From: Promethearchaeia archaeon
GTDB lineage: Archaea; Asgardarchaeota; Lokiarchaeia; Sigyniarchaeales; SOKP01
Reading direction: 5' to 3'
DNA length: 64,000 nt
Assembly (NCBI GenBank): GCA_029856235.1
Contig: JAHQWP010000221.1
Span: 1 to 64,000 of the forward strand
Part shown: piece by piece, positions 30,754-40,486 of the stretch
Layout of the letters: every line of letters begins with the position of its first letter
Numbering within the stretch: the stretch's first letter is position 1
Position numbers and translations under genes: made by a program
The notes under the pieces: model-generated
Database searches by the model: none
Told to the model about the DNA's origin: nothing
What the model saw: only the letters and a program-made list of their open reading frames with translations

Positions 30754-31521
30754 ATGGTAGTATTAATTGAGAAGGATTATCCTGTTTTTACAATTACGAT
30801 TAATAATCCCGAAAGTAAAAACGCAGTTGATGGGTTTACAGCTCAAGAACTGAGTTCTGCCTTTAGAGAATTCGATGTAGATGAAAAAGCTTTAGTTGCT
30901 GTGTTATGGGGTGCCAATGGTACTTTCTGTTCGGGTGCTAATTTAAAGGCGATTACGGATGGACGAGGAAATAAAGTAGAAAAAGAAGGAGATGGACCAA
31001 TGGGTCCGACTCGAATGAGGTTAAAAAAACCAGTTATAGCAGCTATCGCTGGTTATGCTGTTGCTGGTGGCTTAGAACTTGCCTTGTGGTGTGATATGCG
31101 CGTAGTTGAAAAAACCGCGATATTTGGAGTGTTTTGTCGTAGATTTGGAGTACCCCTTGTAGATGGGGGTACGGTAAGATTGCCAAGGCTTATTGGTCTA
31201 AGTCGTGCTATGGATATGATTCTTACTGGGCGTTCTGTAGACGCCGAAGAAGCATATGAATGGGGACTGGCTAATCGAATTGTAGATAACGGGCAATCTA
31301 GAATAGAAGCAGAAAAATTGGCAAGAAAAATTGCTGCATTCCCGCAGACTTGCATGAGAAACGATCGCATTTCTTCCTATGAACAGTTTGGATTGAGTAT
31401 TAAAGATGCGATGGCAAATGAATTTGAATTAGGCTTAAAAACGCTTGAAAGCGAAGAGTTTCTTGAAGGGAGTAATGCTTTCTCTAAAGGGAAAGGAAAA
31501 CATGGTACTTTTAATAATTAG
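30754..31521 (+). CDS. enoyl-CoA hydratase/isomerase (crotonase) family protein
   Basis: NPESKNAVDGF, LWGANGTFCSGANLKAI, IAGYAVAGGLELALWCDMRV. Confidence 0.85.
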   Translation: MVVLIEKDYPVFTITINNPESKNAVDGFTAQELSSAFREFDVDEKALVAVLWGANGTFCSGANLKAITDGRGNKVEKEGDGPMGPTRMRLKKPVIAAIAGYAVAGGLELALWCDMRVVEKTAIFGVFCRRFGVPLVDGGTVRLPRLIGLSRAMDMILTGRSVDAEEAYEWGLANRIVDNGQSRIEAEKLARKIAAFPQTCMRNDRISSYEQFGLSIKDAMANEFELGLKTLESEEFLEGSNAFSKGKGKHGTFNN

Positions 31522-31554
31522 CTTAATTTTATACTTCTTGGTAAAGGTGAGATA

Positions 31555-31974
31555 ATGATTGTATTCGAAGAATTTAGAGTTAAAACTCCACAAAGAGAAA
31601 TCTTACTTGAGATCACAAATGAGATAAGAAGAATTGTAAGAAATTCTAACATTAACGAAGGAGTTTGCCGAGTTTTTGTTCCACACACTACTGCGGGTAT
31701 TACAATTAACGAAAACGCAGATCCATCTGTCATGAAGGATGTTGTTAATTATTTAAACAAATTAATTCCAAAAGGGGGAAGCTTAGGGTATAGTTTTAAG
31801 CATATGGAAGGAAATTCTGATGCGCATATTAAATGTTCGTTAACAGGATCTTCGATTGAAATGCTAATTCACAACGGAAAATTAATGCTTGGAACTTGGC
31901 AAGGGATTATGTTTGCAGAATACGATGGTCCTAGAAATAGAAAGGTTTTTGTTCAAATCGATGGAGAGACTTAA
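31555..31974 (+). CDS. YjbQ / UPF0047 family protein
   Basis: VPHTTAGITINENADPSVMKDV, HMEGNSDAHIKCSLTGSS, LGTWQGIMFAEYDGPRNRKVFVQI. Confidence 0.92.
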   Translation: MIVFEEFRVKTPQREILLEITNEIRRIVRNSNINEGVCRVFVPHTTAGITINENADPSVMKDVVNYLNKLIPKGGSLGYSFKHMEGNSDAHIKCSLTGSSIEMLIHNGKLMLGTWQGIMFAEYDGPRNRKVFVQIDGET

Positions 31975-31978
31975 AAAC

Positions 31979-33139
31979 TTAATACTTTTTATCGACCAGA
32001 GTGAAAGTAATAATAATAGAAATAATCATCAAACCAAGTATAATGTAGAAGGGAGCAAAAATATCAGTCTCTCCTAAAGGACTCATAATCATTGGGGCTA
32101 TTGCTCCACAGAAAAACCCAATCGCGTTATTAAATCCGATGCCTGAACCCTTTAGATCGGGTTCAATATCTTCAATCACTTCTAATAGAAGCGTATTCCC
32201 TGCAGGATCGAATAGAGCAATACCTATTCCTATAAATGACACAACAATTAGAAACACTATAAGGTTTAATACAAACGCATGGAAAAAGAAAGGAATTCCG
32301 AAAATCATTACGATAATTTGTCCTGACATCATCAGTTTTCGAGGACCATATCTAATTAGTAGCCTATTGGCAATAAAAATAAACACAACATAGAGTGCTA
32401 AAATTCCCAACATCAGATAACTTGAAATTATTTCACTTAAACCAAATCCTTGGTCATTATTTTGAAAAACCCATATCAGATACGCTGTGATAAACCCAAA
32501 TAAAAACCATCTCACGCAATTGAGTAAAAGCGTAAAAACATATTGACGTTCTTTAAGGAGTACCTTTATATTAGCTATATTGAATTCCATATTCTTTTTT
32601 TGACCTTTAGTTGATTCAAGACTGTTATCTTCTCTTAGAACAATAAAAATAATTATCATACTCGATAAGATTAATAAGCCTTGTACTAAAAATATGCTCC
32701 GAAATCCTAAGAAACCCGATATATACCCTCCTAATATAAAACCCAAGAAGTAACCAATATTCATGTACAAAGTATAATATCCCATTCCCTTACTATGCTG
32801 ATCTTTTTTGTAAATATCTCCGATAACTGCTTGAAGAATCGATGTATAAGCTCCTGCTCCTTGAATTGCTCTGTAAAGGATCATCTGTAAAACATTTTGA
32901 GCTGTAAAGCTTAAAAGCGTTCCTATAAGATATATTAGCATCCCGAATAAGACTACTTTTCGACGACCTAATTTATCTGAAGCAGCTGCATAAGGATATT
33001 GAAAAATACACTGAGTCACTGAAAATGTGCCAATTATAATTCCATAAGATGTGAGAGATCCGGCGACTCTTACAACGAATGAAGGCAATCCAATTTCAAC
33101 GATGCTCATCCCCATACTTCTGAAAGCAACAGACATCAA
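31979..33139 (-). CDS. MFS transporter; true N-terminus probably upstream
   Basis: YPYAAASDKLGRRKVVLFGMLIYLIGTLLSF; in-frame sequence upstream of 33139 extends TM1 (see findings). Confidence 0.82.
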   Translation of the reverse strand: MMSVAFRSMGMSIVEIGLPSFVVRVAGSLTSYGIIIGTFSVTQCIFQYPYAAASDKLGRRKVVLFGMLIYLIGTLLSFTAQNVLQMILYRAIQGAGAYTSILQAVIGDIYKKDQHSKGMGYYTLYMNIGYFLGFILGGYISGFLGFRSIFLVQGLLILSSMIIIFIVLREDNSLESTKGQKKNMEFNIANIKVLLKERQYVFTLLLNCVRWFLFGFITAYLIWVFQNNDQGFGLSEIISSYLMLGILALYVVFIFIANRLLIRYGPRKLMMSGQIIVMIFGIPFFFHAFVLNLIVFLIVVSFIGIGIALFDPAGNTLLLEVIEDIEPDLKGSGIGFNNAIGFFCGAIAPMIMSPLGETDIFAPFYIILGLMIISIIITFTLVDKKY

Positions 33140-33321
33140 AACAACTATTAATAAATTCTTTGTATGTCTCCCGAATCCTCCACTTGAAGAAATTTTAGTC
33201 TCCTCTCCTATTAGCCTATTTAATTGAGAAATTCAGAAACCAATATAAATTTATTTTTATCAATATTTAGTAATATGATCCGTACGTTCGATTAAAATTA
33301 TTAACTAAGGGTTTAAATTAC

Positions 33322-34386
33322 ATGAAAATTGGAATGAATTCTCTGAATAATTTAGCTCAAATAAGAAAGGATATAAAGAGGAAGCGCGTTTCCAGTTACG
33401 ATAAGACGGGAGCAAATATGGATAATATTCAACTAAAACCTAATGAGACTTATCAGATTTGTGATATCCAAGGAGCTGGAATAATGAAGCATATATGGAT
33501 GACTATAGCGTCTTCTGATCCTGATTATCTTCGCAAACTGGTTTTAAGAATGTGGTGGGATGGTGAACAGTCTCCTTCCGTGGAAGTTCCTATCGGAGAT
33601 TTTTTCGGAATAGGGCATGGTAAGACTGTAAATTTTTGGAGTCTCCCGTTTGCTAACGGTCCAAACGATGGTAAAGGATTTAATTGTTTTTTCCCGATGC
33701 CGTTTGCTACTCGAGCTAAAATAGAAGTTGAAAATGAATCAGATATTATGACTGTTTTATATTTTTATATAGATTATGAAGAACATAGAAACCTTCCAGC
33801 TGATCTTGGACGATTTCATGCTTTTTGGAACAGACAAAATCCATGCGACGGAAAACCCTATGGTACAGGCAAAAAAGTAGAGCGTTTTCTTAAAAAAAAT
33901 CCAACACACGAAGGTGATTATGTTATACTTGAAGCGACTGGAGAAGGCCATTTCGTTGGATGTCACTTAAATATACATAATTTAATGACAACTGAGAACA
34001 CCTCAACGAATGATTTTTGGTGGCCTGGAGAAGGAGATGATTACATAGTAATTGATGACGAAGAAACAATTTTGTATGGTACTGGTACAGAAGATTACTT
34101 CTGTGGTGCTTGGTGCCCTTCACAGTATTATTGCTCGCCTTATTTTGGTGTGACAATGCCTGGTGGTGACAAATGGAGTGGTAAAATTTCTTATTATCGG
34201 TATCACATTGAAGATCCTGTATATTTTCACAAAAATATTAAGATCAAAATTGAGCACGGCCATGCTAATCAGCGATCTGACGATTTTTCTTCAACAGCCT
34301 ACTGGTATCAAACAGAACCGCATATGAATCAGTTACTTCTTCCAGTAGAAGAACGCTTGCCTCGAGAAGAACCAAAGGAAATTTAA
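33322..34386 (+). CDS. DUF2961 / GH172-like protein
   Basis: QICDIQGAGIMKHIWMTIAS, LRMWWDGEQSPSVEVPIGDFFGIGHG, FWWPGEGDDYIVIDDEETILYGTGTEDYFCGAW, YYRYHIEDPVYF. Confidence 0.85.
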   Translation: MKIGMNSLNNLAQIRKDIKRKRVSSYDKTGANMDNIQLKPNETYQICDIQGAGIMKHIWMTIASSDPDYLRKLVLRMWWDGEQSPSVEVPIGDFFGIGHGKTVNFWSLPFANGPNDGKGFNCFFPMPFATRAKIEVENESDIMTVLYFYIDYEEHRNLPADLGRFHAFWNRQNPCDGKPYGTGKKVERFLKKNPTHEGDYVILEATGEGHFVGCHLNIHNLMTTENTSTNDFWWPGEGDDYIVIDDEETILYGTGTEDYFCGAWCPSQYYCSPYFGVTMPGGDKWSGKISYYRYHIEDPVYFHKNIKIKIEHGHANQRSDDFSSTAYWYQTEPHMNQLLLPVEERLPREEPKEI

Positions 34387-34401
34387 AAACTTTAATATTG
34401 T

Positions 34402-35865
34402 TTATTTTTTTACTTTATCCAAGCGTGCTTGATGGAGTTCTTTTAATTTTTCTTGTTGATCAGTGAATTTCGTTAAATTTAGAGGATATAATTTAAAAGT
34501 AATTAAAGCAATTAATAGACCTATTGCTGGAACTATAGACATTGAAAATCGCAATCCAACTAAAGCTTCAGGAGTTTGAGTTTCTAAATTGGGATTAAAT
34601 CCGCTAATTAATTGCACAATTATTAAAGCAACAGCAGATAATATCATGGATAGCCTAGCTATAAAGGCGCCAATTCCTCCATATGTAGCTTCTCGTCTTT
34701 TTCCCGTTTTAATTTCGTCATAATCTATAGCGGCAGAAATCACGGGCTCAGTCATTAAAACGCCAGAAATTCCAACTCCTGGAAGTAATCCAATAACAGT
34801 AAGGCTAACAAAGTCTTCTGCTAAAAAGAGGGGCACCATTCCAACGCAAAAGATGATCATAGACAAGGTTAATCCAAATTTGGGTCCCTTTTTTGAATAA
34901 ATTTTCCACCATAAAGGCACTGCACAAATTATTCCTAGCGCAACTCCAATCATAGCAAAACCCTCCATTCCTTCTTCTATGTGAAGAATAAATTTAGCGT
35001 AAAGAGGAAGGATCATCATGGTAAAGCCAAAACAAAAATCGATTAAGGCATAGGTTATTGAGCCGATTACAAAAGGTTTATTTGAAACAGACTCTATAAA
35101 TGCCTTAAGTATTGGTAGAGGTTCATCAATCTGAAACTCTTCTCTTTCTTTGGTGCCAAGAAGAGAAAGATACATTGTTATTGGGATCGTTATCCCCAAA
35201 ATCAACCCTGCTATTGCCCAACTACCTAATGCAGCAGCTATCATAGTAGGGATCATAATGCCAATCATTGAGGATAAAAATGCTATGGAGTCTTTTATAG
35301 CTACCACTGAAGCTCGTTCGTTCTCATCTTCGTACATTTCGGTATATAAGGCACTCCAAGCGGTCATATTTATTGTAAATCCCGTATCAAAAATAAATAG
35401 CATTATCAATCCGTAAAGAAAAACTAATCCCTTTTCGTCAAATGGAATCCACCATAATCCTATAAAGCCTAATGTCATGGGAATTGTGCCGTAGATGATC
35501 CATGGCACACGACGTCCTTTTTTTGGTTTTAATTTATCCATGTAATAGCCAATTAGAGGGTCGTTTATCGCGTTCCAAGCACCATAGATCATAAAAAGAA
35601 TTCCAAATTCAATAAGCGAAAGTCTTCCTTTCATAGGAAGCGTATAAAACGCTAATAACCAAGATCCAACCATGTTATAAGGTAGTGCTGATGGTATTGC
35701 ACCCAATGAATACAAAAAATGCCCTAATCGAGAATGTACTTTTTTCTCTTCAAGTTTTTTAATAGATTTCGTCATTTTATAACTTATTAAATTTAAATTA
35801 TTAAATAATATAGTATACTCTTCATTTTTAATATTTAAAAATTTATTATTATTAGATAATTTCAA
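34402..35865 (-). CDS. GPH-family MFS symporter
   Basis: GAWNAINDPLIGYYMDKLKPKKGRRVPWIIYGTIP; 12-TM profile. A later start near 35775 (MTKSIKKLEEKK) is possible. Confidence 0.85.
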   Translation of the reverse strand: MKLSNNNKFLNIKNEEYTILFNNLNLISYKMTKSIKKLEEKKVHSRLGHFLYSLGAIPSALPYNMVGSWLLAFYTLPMKGRLSLIEFGILFMIYGAWNAINDPLIGYYMDKLKPKKGRRVPWIIYGTIPMTLGFIGLWWIPFDEKGLVFLYGLIMLFIFDTGFTINMTAWSALYTEMYEDENERASVVAIKDSIAFLSSMIGIMIPTMIAAALGSWAIAGLILGITIPITMYLSLLGTKEREEFQIDEPLPILKAFIESVSNKPFVIGSITYALIDFCFGFTMMILPLYAKFILHIEEGMEGFAMIGVALGIICAVPLWWKIYSKKGPKFGLTLSMIIFCVGMVPLFLAEDFVSLTVIGLLPGVGISGVLMTEPVISAAIDYDEIKTGKRREATYGGIGAFIARLSMILSAVALIIVQLISGFNPNLETQTPEALVGLRFSMSIVPAIGLLIALITFKLYPLNLTKFTDQQEKLKELHQARLDKVKK

Positions 35866-35917
35866 GCAATAAGCTTAGATAATTTAATTAAATTATATTA
35901 AAGGTAATTTACCAGTA

Positions 35918-37081
35918 ATGAATTCTAGAGAAAGAGTAAACGTTACCCTAAATCATAAGGAACCAGATAAAGTACCAATTGATTTGGGAGGTAATCAATC
36001 AAGCATACATATTAAGGCATATAAAAATTTGTTAGCTTATCTTGAAATCGAAGACAGAAACATCCAATATGCTGACTTCGTACAACAAATCGTGCAACCG
36101 TGCGATGGAATCTTAGAGAGATTTGGAATCGATGTAAGATATGTTCAACCGTTGGGTGGGATGGTTAGAGTTCAAGATATGGAACCATTATACGAGGACA
36201 AGTATGTAGGCCTTTATGATCAATTTGATGTATTCTGGGGAGAAAAAGCTGAAAAAGATTTGGAAGATATCTTATATTACGATCCAGTTATTCACCCATT
36301 TGAGGATTTCACAACGGTTAAAGAAGTTAAAGATTATAATTGGCCTGATGGTCGAGATAGAACACCTTTCAAAGGATTAAAAGAGCATGCTAAAAAATTG
36401 CATGACGAGACTGAATTTGCATTATCAACATCTCCTGTAGGTTGCGTTTACGAATATTGTACTTTCTTATTCGGATTCACCAAAACGTTAAGATATTTGA
36501 GAACTAAGCCAGAAGTTATAACCTCAGCCATGGAAGAGCTTTTAAAATACTGGATCGATTATGTTAATACGTTTGTAAACGAAGTAGGAAAATACTTAGA
36601 TGTAATTTGTATTAATGGCGACCTTGCTGAGCAAGCAGGACCTATAATGAGCATTAAACTTTATGAAAGGATGATTAAACCATTAGAACAGAAACTGTCA
36701 GATAAGATACATGAAATTACAGATGCCAAAATTAATTATCATTCTTGCGGTTCAATATCCCAATTTATCCCTCATTTTACCGACATAGGGTACGATGTCG
36801 TTAATCCAGTACAAATTAGCGCTTTTGATATGGAACCTTGTTCTTTAAAAAATAGATTTGGAGACACTATGTCGTTCTGGGGAGGATTGTGTAACTCTCA
36901 GAAGACACTGCCTTTCGGAACTCCTAAACAAATTAGAGAAGAAGTAAAGAGGAATTTTGAGTGTTTAAAACCTGGGGGAGGTTTTGTAGCTTCTAATATT
37001 CATAATATAACTGCTGAAGTACCTCCTCAAAACATTGTAGCTATGTTTGACGCTGCTCTTGAGTTTAGAAATTATGAATGA
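35918..37081 (+). CDS. URO-D-family / MtaA-like protein
   Basis: MNSRERVNVTLNHKEPDKVPIDLGGNQSSIH; INYHSCGSISQFIPHFTDIGYDVVNPVQISA. Confidence 0.85.
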   Translation: MNSRERVNVTLNHKEPDKVPIDLGGNQSSIHIKAYKNLLAYLEIEDRNIQYADFVQQIVQPCDGILERFGIDVRYVQPLGGMVRVQDMEPLYEDKYVGLYDQFDVFWGEKAEKDLEDILYYDPVIHPFEDFTTVKEVKDYNWPDGRDRTPFKGLKEHAKKLHDETEFALSTSPVGCVYEYCTFLFGFTKTLRYLRTKPEVITSAMEELLKYWIDYVNTFVNEVGKYLDVICINGDLAEQAGPIMSIKLYERMIKPLEQKLSDKIHEITDAKINYHSCGSISQFIPHFTDIGYDVVNPVQISAFDMEPCSLKNRFGDTMSFWGGLCNSQKTLPFGTPKQIREEVKRNFECLKPGGGFVASNIHNITAEVPPQNIVAMFDAALEFRNYE

Positions 37082-37131
37082 AAGAGTTTTAATGATTTAC
37101 ACATTTATATGACATAACTTTAAGGTGATTT

Positions 37132-37995
37132 ATCGTACCAAAACATAATTTCAAAATTTTCGATGCCCATCTTCACACCTACGGAATATTCCTTGGAAAA
37201 GATAAAGACCTATTGCAGTACTTAGATACCTTCAATGTCGAGAAGGCAATAATAACAACGATAAATAGATCAGCAAGTTCTAAGATTTACACTAAGGATG
37301 CTGCTAATGTTAAAGATGGAGATACCGAGAAGGATCGGGTCAAACAAGTATTCGAAAATTTAAGAAAACTAATGCCAAAAGGTCAATTAGATCATCAAGA
37401 TGTTATCGATATATCTAAGAGGGATCCAGAAAGATTTTATAAATTTTTTTGGTTTAATCCTAAAATCGAACCTGAACAAGAAGAATTCAACTATAAAATA
37501 TTAGAAAAACACTTTGAAAATGGGTTTTGTGGCGTTAAAGTGCATTCAGGCATTAATTTAGTTAAAATACCAAGAGATATATTAAAGTTAGTTTCATTTA
37601 TGCAGGATTTTAATAAGAAATTTCCGATATTTATTCATTTTACTCCCAAGTTTTCAGCGTTTGGAGGGATAAGCAGTAAAGATATAGCTAATCTAGCAAA
37701 AAACTATCCCGAATTACCAATAATAGTTGGACACGCTGGTTTATCAATGGAATTTGCCATTGACTTTGGACTGACCCTAAAACAATACAAAAATGTATAC
37801 TTTGAAACGTCTTGTTCAATTCCATATGCTTTATTTTCCTTAATTAAAACAATTGGTCATAAAAGGCTTTTATTTGGCTCAGATGCTCCAGTTACTAATC
37901 CAATAAAACTTGAAATTGACAAAATTTTATGTTTGCCCATTACGAATGATCAAAAGCAAGACATTTTCTATAACAATGTTAACAGTTTAATTTGA
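37132..37995 (+). CDS. amidohydrolase-family (TIM-barrel metallohydrolase) protein, apparent non-AUG start
   Basis: In-frame upstream extension of the track ORF (37213) contains FDAHLHTYG (HxH metal motif); plus VGHAGLS and GHKRLLFGSDAPVTNP. Confidence 0.7.
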   Translation: MVPKHNFKIFDAHLHTYGIFLGKDKDLLQYLDTFNVEKAIITTINRSASSKIYTKDAANVKDGDTEKDRVKQVFENLRKLMPKGQLDHQDVIDISKRDPERFYKFFWFNPKIEPEQEEFNYKILEKHFENGFCGVKVHSGINLVKIPRDILKLVSFMQDFNKKFPIFIHFTPKFSAFGGISSKDIANLAKNYPELPIIVGHAGLSMEFAIDFGLTLKQYKNVYFETSCSIPYALFSLIKTIGHKRLLFGSDAPVTNPIKLEIDKILCLPITNDQKQDIFYNNVNSLI

Positions 37996-38214
37996 ATGGA
38001 AATTGAAATATGGCAAGACTTTTGATATTTTCTAAATAATCTTTCAAATCTTTCACTGATAGTTTATAATTATTAATGAATTATTTTTACATTCACTTCA
38101 AATTAATTATCGGAAAATTAATTCGGAATTAAGTCAATTATTTTTGTTTTAATAATATAATATATAAGGGTAATTGTGTAACTTATAACTATAATTAAGT
38201 TAAAAATTAATTGA

Positions 38215-38775
38215 GTGGATAGTGTGAAAAATTTAGGGGATGATAAACACTTCGCAGAAAGTAATAATTATGATATAGTGGAAGTTTCAAAAGTTAACGA
38301 CAAAATTATTAAAAAGCTATTAGATTATCTGAAATACGATATTTCGGATAGTTTTTTCATTTCCTTTGAAAGCCTATTAAAATTAGGAAATAAAGTGCCT
38401 GAAACAACAATTAAAAATATTATTAATGAGCTAGACCAAACTCATAATTTCAAGAAGGAATTATTCCAATTTATTTTAAGCTTTATAAAAGATGGAACCG
38501 TTGAATATCATTTGTTACCTCAAATTTATAGCCCAGATTTTATTGTTAGGGCACGAGCAGTAATGAAAATAAAAGAAAACAATGATGTTCGATATTTAAA
38601 GTTCCTTCTTCCGCTTTTAGACGATCCTGACGATTCTGTAAGGTGGAGCGTGATAAAATTCTTATCTCTACACATCGATAATCCCATTATCCATAATGAA
38701 TTGAAAAAACATCTAAATAAAGAGTTAAATCCCATCATTTCTGAAAATCTGAAAGAAATATTTGAGATAGAATAG
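38215..38775 (+). CDS. HEAT-repeat protein
   Basis: YSPDFIVRARAVMKIKENNDVRYLKFLLPLLDDPDDSVRWSVIKFLSLH repeats. Confidence 0.65.
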   Translation: MDSVKNLGDDKHFAESNNYDIVEVSKVNDKIIKKLLDYLKYDISDSFFISFESLLKLGNKVPETTIKNIINELDQTHNFKKELFQFILSFIKDGTVEYHLLPQIYSPDFIVRARAVMKIKENNDVRYLKFLLPLLDDPDDSVRWSVIKFLSLHIDNPIIHNELKKHLNKELNPIISENLKEIFEIE

Positions 38776-38932
38776 TTTTCTAAAGTTATATAAATAATCT
38801 TCTCCCGAGCTCTTTCAAGAAATTTTTGTACTATTTTCTTTTTGCATTGTTTTTAAATATGTTGAGTTTTATTAATATGGTTAGTTGATGCTAAAACTAA
38901 ACGAAGGGTTATAAAAAAATAGAGTTGGTTGT

Positions 38933-39463
38933 ATGGTTAGTTACGATTATACTTTCAAGATTTTATTGCTCGGTGACGCATCCGTTGGTAAAACTTCTTT
39001 TACAAAACGATACTGCTACAATCTTTTCAATCCTAGCGAAAGATTGACAATTGGGGTTGATTTTCATGTCAAAACCATAAAGTTAAAAGATAAACTCGTG
39101 AAACTTCAATTGTGGGATGTCGGTGGAGAAGAAAGATTTAGATTTTTACTCCCTACATACTGTTTAGGAGCAAATGCAGCATTTTTACTATATGATGTTA
39201 CCCGATCTCAAACATTAGATAATATTAGCGAATGGACAAATATTGTTCACCAGAAGAGCGGAGATATTCCCGTCATGCTTGTTGGAGCTAAAATCGATCT
39301 TGAGGAAGATCAACGCGAAGTTCCTCGAGAGCATGGTATAGATGTTGCAGAAAAGAATAACATGGCATCATTTGGTGAAATTTCAAGTAAAACTGGTCAA
39401 AATGTAAATAAAACATTTGAGGTATTAACCGAACTTACGTTAGAAAAAACTCAAAATAGGTGA
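38933..39463 (+). CDS. Rab/Ras-like small GTPase
   Basis: GDASVGKTSF (G1), TIGVDFHVKTI (G2 region), WDVGGEERF (G3), GAKIDL (G4), ISSKTGQN (G5). Confidence 0.93.
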   Translation: MVSYDYTFKILLLGDASVGKTSFTKRYCYNLFNPSERLTIGVDFHVKTIKLKDKLVKLQLWDVGGEERFRFLLPTYCLGANAAFLLYDVTRSQTLDNISEWTNIVHQKSGDIPVMLVGAKIDLEEDQREVPREHGIDVAEKNNMASFGEISSKTGQNVNKTFEVLTELTLEKTQNR

Positions 39464-39467
39464 TTGA

Positions 39468-40430
39468 ATGTCCGAACGCGAATTTCTAGCTCTCAGCTCT
39501 CTTTTTGATGCAATGGGAATTATCGAAAAAGGAATAGAAAAAATATACCACTATTTATTACAACATAAAAGAATCGATAATTTAAAGGAAGTTAGCGCAC
39601 AATTTGATCTAACTTTAAAGAGAGGCTATAAAATTTGCGCGGTATTAAACGATTTAGGGCTCGTTCAAATCTACGACCGACCAATGAAGATTTTAGCAAA
39701 AAGTCCTCCTATTGCGATTTGGCAGAGAATTATAAATGAACGAATTGAGGCGTTATCACAGCTTTTTCAAGAAAGGAAAGAAAAGGCAGAAAGTGCATTA
39801 GAAGATTTTATACAAAACTATAGTTTTGCTGAACAAGTAACCCAAGAATTCGTTGAATTCATTAATTACGACTTATATAATTTTGACGATAGCTATATTT
39901 CTTTTATGGCAGAAAAGGAATGCAAGATTGCGTTAGGAATTAGATACGAAAACGAATTAAGTTCAGTCATCAAAAAACATGGGATATCAAATTTACCAGC
40001 AAGTATAAATGAAGCTATGAAATCCGGAATGACAAAGATTAAAGAAAATCTATACAATGTCGACATTCAGGTTATCTTTAGTACTGAATTAATTAAGGAA
40101 TTGCTATTAAGCGAGGAATTTAAACTTGTTTCTAATTATCTTGATTCATTTGGTTTAAAATTCAAGAACATTGATGTTAGGGTCACAGACGAGGATTTCA
40201 GCAATTTCAATCTCACTGATAGCGAATTAATTCAACCTAGTTTCGATCCAACAAACAAATTAATTGGAGCTTATATATCTCGAAATGCAAACATATACCA
40301 AATCTTTTATGAGAAATTTAATGAATTATACGAAAAGGGAATACCCTTAGCTCAATTCTTAAAAGAAGAAAAAAATTTTAAAGAAGAACCTTATTCTAAA
40401 ACCCAACTTTTTGGATTATGTTTGCTGTAA
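39468..40430 (+). CDS. winged-helix protein, TrmB-like organisation, downstream partner of the GTPase
   Basis: N-terminal helix-turn-helix-like FDLTLKRGYKICAVLNDLGLVQIYDRPMKILA, coiled coil, alpha/beta C-terminal domain; starts 5 nt after the GTPase stop. Confidence 0.5.
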   Translation: MSEREFLALSSLFDAMGIIEKGIEKIYHYLLQHKRIDNLKEVSAQFDLTLKRGYKICAVLNDLGLVQIYDRPMKILAKSPPIAIWQRIINERIEALSQLFQERKEKAESALEDFIQNYSFAEQVTQEFVEFINYDLYNFDDSYISFMAEKECKIALGIRYENELSSVIKKHGISNLPASINEAMKSGMTKIKENLYNVDIQVIFSTELIKELLLSEEFKLVSNYLDSFGLKFKNIDVRVTDEDFSNFNLTDSELIQPSFDPTNKLIGAYISRNANIYQIFYEKFNELYEKGIPLAQFLKEEKNFKEEPYSKTQLFGLCLL

Positions 40431-40486
40431 AAAAACTATAAGACAAAATTTGATTAAAAATAAAAAAAAAGGTATAAATTAATTCT

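Noticed and set aside
38040-38160. AATTAATT-rich short inverted repeats
   Set aside because: Consistent with AT-rich composition; no clear stem-loop or repeat elsewhere.
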